Shown: one piece after another, positions 5,783-8,633 of the stretch
Numbering within the stretch: position 1 is the stretch's first letter
Layout of the letters: each line of letters opens with the position of its first letter
NCBI GenBank assembly: GCA_029077775.1
Contig: JAQNCU010000105.1
Coordinates: 1-8,633, forward strand
From: Acidocella sp.
Lineage (GTDB): Bacteria; Pseudomonadota; Alphaproteobacteria; Acetobacterales; Acetobacteraceae
Length of the DNA stretch: 8,633 nt
Reading direction: 5' to 3'
Made by a program: the position numbers and the translations under genes
Notes under the pieces: generated by a model
Seen by the model: only the letters and a program-made list of their open reading frames with translations
Databases searched by the model: none
What the model was told of the DNA's origin: nothing

Positions 5783-6865
5783 TCAGGCCCTTTCTGTGCG
5801 GCGAAAAAGTAAATCCGGCAACATCACGGTTCCAGCCTCGCCATCCAGCGTTGCGAAAGCCAAAGCCTGCCCGTCCGGTGAAAAGGAGAGCAAAATCGGC
5901 GCGGTGCCGGGCTCTCGCACCTGTATCGCTGACTGATCATCGACGGCTCGTAATACAATCCGCCCCTGTTTGTCGGCACAGGCAATAACAGGGAGGCGCG
6001 GATGGCACGCCACCGGCCCGCGCATATCGTTTCCAGAAATCTCAAACAGGTCGCCATTGCGCCAGACAAGCAGAAACGCTTCACCGCCAATCAATAGATT
6101 TCCCATGATCTCGAACGCGATCGCGGTCGCTGATATGGGAATGTCCACATGCCGCCAGGCGGGCTCATCTCGCGCCCTTATGACAAGGCTGCCCTGGTGG
6201 CTGGCGGCGGCAAGCATCCCGCCATCGTGCCGCCATGCCAGCATTGTACAGGCGCCAAGCATCGGCGCGCGGGGGGCATCGCGCACGGCACACGCCTCCA
6301 TCGAGACGCCGTCGCCATAACCCACAGCCAGATGCAGCCCGGCGGGATCGTAGCAGAGCCCAGTCACCGCTTTCGGCATGGTCAGGCGGCGCGCATCCGG
6401 GCCCAGGATGTCCACATGCCGCCCGGTGGCGCAGGCCCGCCTCCCGCCCCGGCCCGCCGCCACCGCGTTTATTGACTTTCGGCGGCCATCAATGATTTTT
6501 ATCTCACCATCGTTCATCCGGCAAAAAGCACCATCCGCGCCGCCGGTTAACACGCCACATAGGGGATCATTGGCCAGGCAGGTAACCGCCGTTTTATGTA
6601 CGGGAAATATGGCGGGCGGCGGTGGTGGTGCGGTGGCCGCAATAATTTCAACGCCGCCGCCGGGCCGATTGGTCAACACGGGTGCGCCATCCCAGTTCGC
6701 CCGCATGATCGCGACCGAACCATCCTGCAACCCGAAGCAGGCAAAACCCTTGTCCCAGCCTAGCACGTTGATCTGGGTGTTGAACACAAAGCTCACCCCC
6801 AGCAGATCATGCAAAGGCGGAGCCATTCCCTGCGGCATCAGATGGTTCACATCAATATCCTGCAT
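5783..6865 (-). CDS. WD40-like beta-propeller protein
   Basis: A 360-residue protein of repeating beta-blade units, each with a short hydrophobic strand, a DG or DPxG turn and a GxxDG-type strand. Examples are HKTAVTCLANDPLCGVLTGG (from about 90), KAVTGLCYDPAGLHLAVGYG (from about 155), then a block with WRHDGGMLAAASHQGSLVIR, then PVACHPRLPVIACADKQGRI and LLSFSPDGQALAFATLDGEA near the end. Six or seven blades are likely. A five-proline run (80-84) breaks the N-terminal blades. No signal peptide or membrane span is seen, so it should be cytoplasmic. The C-terminal blades remind me of alphaproteobacterial WD40 proteins found beside CobW-type metallochaperone GTPases; this is recollection, not a search result. 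A scaffold or metal-handling role in monooxygenase assembly is an inference. An in-frame TAA lies 12 nt before the ATG, so no longer start exists, but no good ribosome site is near; Met10 or Met14 is possible. Confidence 0.8.
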   Translation of the reverse strand: MQDIDVNHLMPQGMAPPLHDLLGVSFVFNTQINVLGWDKGFACFGLQDGSVAIMRANWDGAPVLTNRPGGGVEIIAATAPPPPPAIFPVHKTAVTCLANDPLCGVLTGGADGAFCRMNDGEIKIIDGRRKSINAVAAGRGGRRACATGRHVDILGPDARRLTMPKAVTGLCYDPAGLHLAVGYGDGVSMEACAVRDAPRAPMLGACTMLAWRHDGGMLAAASHQGSLVIRARDEPAWRHVDIPISATAIAFEIMGNLLIGGEAFLLVWRNGDLFEISGNDMRGPVACHPRLPVIACADKQGRIVLRAVDDQSAIQVREPGTAPILLSFSPDGQALAFATLDGEAGTVMLPDLLFRRTERA

Positions 6866-6916
6866 GTCATCGCAAATTTATGATTCGGCGTCCCCTTGAT
6901 GGACAAATCAGAGCGA

Positions 6917-6933
6917 AGCAAGCGTCATGCCAA
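6917..6933 (-). promoter_or_regulatory. Sigma-54 (-24/-12) promoter of the WD40 operon
   Basis: The minus strand reads TTGGCATGACGCTTGCT: GG and GC are 10 nt apart, with a full TTGGCA and TTGCT. It is nearly the same as the prmA promoter at 5441-5457 (both TTGGCAT, then TTGC, at the same spacing). Transcription should start near 6906, about 40 nt before the WD40 ATG. This ties the WD40 and 58-residue genes to the same activator as prmABCD. Confidence 0.72.
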
Positions 6934-6994
6934 AAGGAAAATTCGGCGCTTGCCCGTCAACTATTGGCGTTTATACAAACCTCTTGGCCGCACC

Positions 6995-7026
6995 GATGTG
7001 ATGATGCAAAACAACCGCAACACATC
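6995..7026 (-). promoter_or_regulatory. Possible activator site: GATGTG-N20-CACATC
   Basis: Six-base inverted arms, GATGTG (6995-7000) and CACATC (7021-7026), with a 20-nt spacer, lie about 90-120 bp before the predicted start from the 6917-6933 promoter. The distance suits an enhancer site for the sigma-54 activator. The arms do not match the half-site at 5531-5569, except for a loose TGTTGCG on the minus strand, so the assignment is weak. Confidence 0.3.
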
Positions 7027-7068
7027 TGGCGTTCATTTTCGGAACAGCGCCGCCGGCAGCCGATAAAT

Positions 7069-8633
7069 TTAGCCCCGGTTGCGCATCGCCCGATAGATCG
7101 TGTTGCGTGACACGCCGAGGCTTCGTGCCGCAGCACTTATATTGCCGTTGGCGTCACGCATTGCCGCCGCCACCTGACGCGCCTGCCCGTCGCGCAGTGC
7201 CGAACTGTTTTGCACCGTCACAAACTCGGTTGCAAATTCGGTTGCAAATTCGGTTGCAAATTTCGTCGCAAATTCCTTGCCGCGCGGCAACAAGGCATCT
7301 ACATCGGCAGCCTCGATCCGCCCGGCACCGGAAAGACCAAGCCGCGTCAACAAATTGCGTAATTCCCTGATATTCCCTGGCCAGTCATGCCGCGCCAGCC
7401 GCGCCATCGCCTCATCGGATAAACGCGCATCTGGGGCCACCGCGTCGAGCAGGCTACGCGCGATTGTCGCAAAATCCGTACGCACAGCGAGGCGGGGCAG
7501 TTTAACCTCGCTTGCCGCCAACCGGTAATATAAATCTGCCCTGAATCTGCCTGCCGCAACCGCCGCACTAAGGTCCGCATTGGTGGCCGCCAGCACCAGC
7601 GTATCCACCACACGGCAGCCCGTACCGCCAACCGGGCGAATTGAAAAATCATCAAGAAAACGCAACAGAGCCGCCTGCACCCCAAGTGGCAGATCGGCAA
7701 TCTCATCGAGAAACAATGTGCCGCCGTCGGCCTCCAGCGCCAGCCCTTTTGCGCCGCCGCGGCGTGCCCCGGTAAAAGCCCCCTCCGCATGGCCAAAAAG
7801 TTCCGCCGCCAGGAGATCCGGCGGAATCGCCGCACAATTCACCGCGACGAATGTGCCGCTGCGCCCAGATGCATGATGCGCGCTGCGGGCCACAACCTCT
7901 TTGCCCGTTCCCGTCTCACCCCGGATCAGCACCGGCAGGCACCGAAGGGCCGCGCGTCCGGCCATATCGAGCGCCGCGCGCACGGCGATGTCATCGGCAA
8001 TGGCCGTGGTAACCGGGGCGCGCGCAGGCATCACCGGTACGGCCACGCTTGCGGGCTCTCTGGTGTCCAGCCTGGCCTGAAACAGCCTTCCTGAGCGATC
8101 GGTCATCATCCCCGCCACCCCAGGGCGAAACACGGGCGCACCTGGCGCAAAAAGTGCTGCCAGTGGCGTGCCCGATGGCTCCGGCAAGCCCGCGAGCATG
8201 AAGCGTGCCTGTTCGTTGGCAGCCACCACGAGGTCATTATTATCCAGCGCCAGCAATCCGGCATAGGCAGTGTCGAGAAATTCCCGACGGCCGTGCAAAG
8301 TCAAAATGCGCCCGGCATGGCTCGCCCGGAACAATTGGGCCTCAATCTGCGCCGCGGCAAGTGCTAGCGTTGCGCGCGCATGGGGCGCATAAGCTGCCGC
8401 CGCACAGGACGCATCCAGCACCCCGGCCAGGCTGCGGTCAGGTGCGAAAATTGGCGCGGTCATGCAGCTCAATCGGTCATGATCCAAAAAAAAATGCTCA
8501 GGGCCGCGCACATCCACCCGGGCCTGGGCGGCAATCGCGGTGCCCAATGCGTTGGTGCCCTGGCGGGTCTCACACCAGAATGTCCCTGGCGTAATGCCGA
8601 ATGCCTCGATCTCTCCTTTCAGCGTTTCCGCGA
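7069..8633 (-). CDS. prmR: Sigma-54-dependent activator, AcoR/BmoR/MimR type (partial, N-terminus outside window)
   Basis: The frame stays open to the window edge, so 520 C-terminal residues are seen and roughly 100-150 are missing. A TTG at 8547 is internal, because the family-typical WCETRQGTNALGTA lies across it. Order: end of a GAF sensor domain (GTNALGTA to about residue 95), a PAS-like segment (about 110-190), an AAA+ domain with Walker A GETGTGKE (238-245), the sigma-54 contact GAFTGA (284-289) and Walker B FLDEI (307-311), a repetitive linker, and a Fis-type helix-turn-helix (NISAAARSLGVSRNTIYRAM). Relatives such as BmoR and MimR switch on alkane or ketone monooxygenase operons, often in response to alcohol products. 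The two -24/-12 promoters downstream are its expected targets. The effector cannot be read from sequence. The gene symbol is assigned by context. Confidence 0.92.
   Translation of the reverse strand, partial: AETLKGEIEAFGITPGTFWCETRQGTNALGTAIAAQARVDVRGPEHFFLDHDRLSCMTAPIFAPDRSLAGVLDASCAAAAYAPHARATLALAAAQIEAQLFRASHAGRILTLHGRREFLDTAYAGLLALDNNDLVVAANEQARFMLAGLPEPSGTPLAALFAPGAPVFRPGVAGMMTDRSGRLFQARLDTREPASVAVPVMPARAPVTTAIADDIAVRAALDMAGRAALRCLPVLIRGETGTGKEVVARSAHHASGRSGTFVAVNCAAIPPDLLAAELFGHAEGAFTGARRGGAKGLALEADGGTLFLDEIADLPLGVQAALLRFLDDFSIRPVGGTGCRVVDTLVLAATNADLSAAVAAGRFRADLYYRLAASEVKLPRLAVRTDFATIARSLLDAVAPDARLSDEAMARLARHDWPGNIRELRNLLTRLGLSGAGRIEAADVDALLPRGKEFATKFATEFATEFATEFVTVQNSSALRDGQARQVAAAMRDANGNISAAARSLGVSRNTIYRAMRNRG
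7221..7280 (-). repeat. 12-bp tandem repeats coding an EFAT linker in the regulator
   Basis: Five consecutive 12-bp units close to CAAATTCGGTTG (plus strand). Two are identical (7233-7244 and 7245-7256); the flanking units at 7221, 7257 and 7269 are degenerate. Read on the minus strand they give KEFATKFATEFATEFATEFVT between the AAA+ and DNA-binding domains. Because the unit is four codons, gain or loss of copies changes linker length without a frameshift. Confidence 0.85.

Larger units (their letters stand above)
6866..7068 (-). other. Control region between the regulator gene and the WD40 gene
   Basis: A 203-bp non-coding stretch. It holds the -24/-12 promoter at 6917-6933 and a long-spaced inverted repeat at 6995-7026. 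I see no hairpin with a T run after the regulator stop, so transcription from the regulator gene may continue into the WD40 gene at a low level. The exact TGTCGCA half-site of the prmA region is absent. Confidence 0.55.

Noticed and set aside
8545..8547. TTG as the start codon of the regulator
   Set aside because: The frame continues upstream with the family-conserved WCETRQGTN segment up to the window edge, so the gene is truncated rather than starting here.

Overview
All the genes I accept in this window lie on the minus strand, so the biology reads from high to low coordinates. The window carries a soluble di-iron monooxygenase locus of the propane-monooxygenase type (PrmABCD/MimABCD-like, SDIMO group 5/6). 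It is high-GC and alphaproteobacterial in style. The codon use, the AcoR-type regulator and the WD40 protein would fit an acid-tolerant Acetobacteraceae or a Methylocella-like host, but that placement is inference only. No rRNA, tRNA, insertion sequence, integrase or CRISPR array is visible.

Layout in transcription order: (1) 8633-7069, an AcoR/BmoR/MimR-type sigma-54-dependent activator whose N-terminus lies outside the window; (2) 7068-6866, a 203-bp control region with a good -24/-12 promoter (6917-6933); (3) 6865-5783, a WD40-like beta-propeller protein; (4) 5780-5604, a 58-residue protein that standard length cut-offs miss; (5) 5607-5354, an 89-residue ORF of doubtful reality, overlying a second -24/-12 promoter (5441-5457) and a TGTCGCA/TGCGACA operator cluster (5531-5569); (6) 5353-1054, prmA (hydroxylase alpha), prmB (reductase), prmC (hydroxylase beta) and prmD (coupling protein), with a 10-bp hairpin between prmA and prmB; (7) 949-1, a divergent GroEL paralogue (PrmG/MimG-like) cut by the window edge.

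How they work together (family knowledge plus inference): the activator probably senses a substrate or an oxidation product, binds upstream sites and drives sigma-54 RNA polymerase at both promoters. PrmB passes NADH electrons through FAD and a 2Fe-2S centre to the di-iron site of PrmA in the PrmA/PrmC hydroxylase, PrmD gates catalysis, and the dedicated GroEL folds PrmA. The likely reaction is hydroxylation of propane or another short alkane, or of ketones or phenols, to alcohols; the true substrate cannot be read from sequence.

The least expected part is the WD40 gene plus one or two tiny ORFs placed between regulator and monooxygenase, with a sigma-54 promoter closely matching the prmA one. 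I do not know these genes as standard parts of prm/mim loci. They may be an undescribed accessory module for assembly, metal loading or regulation of the monooxygenase.
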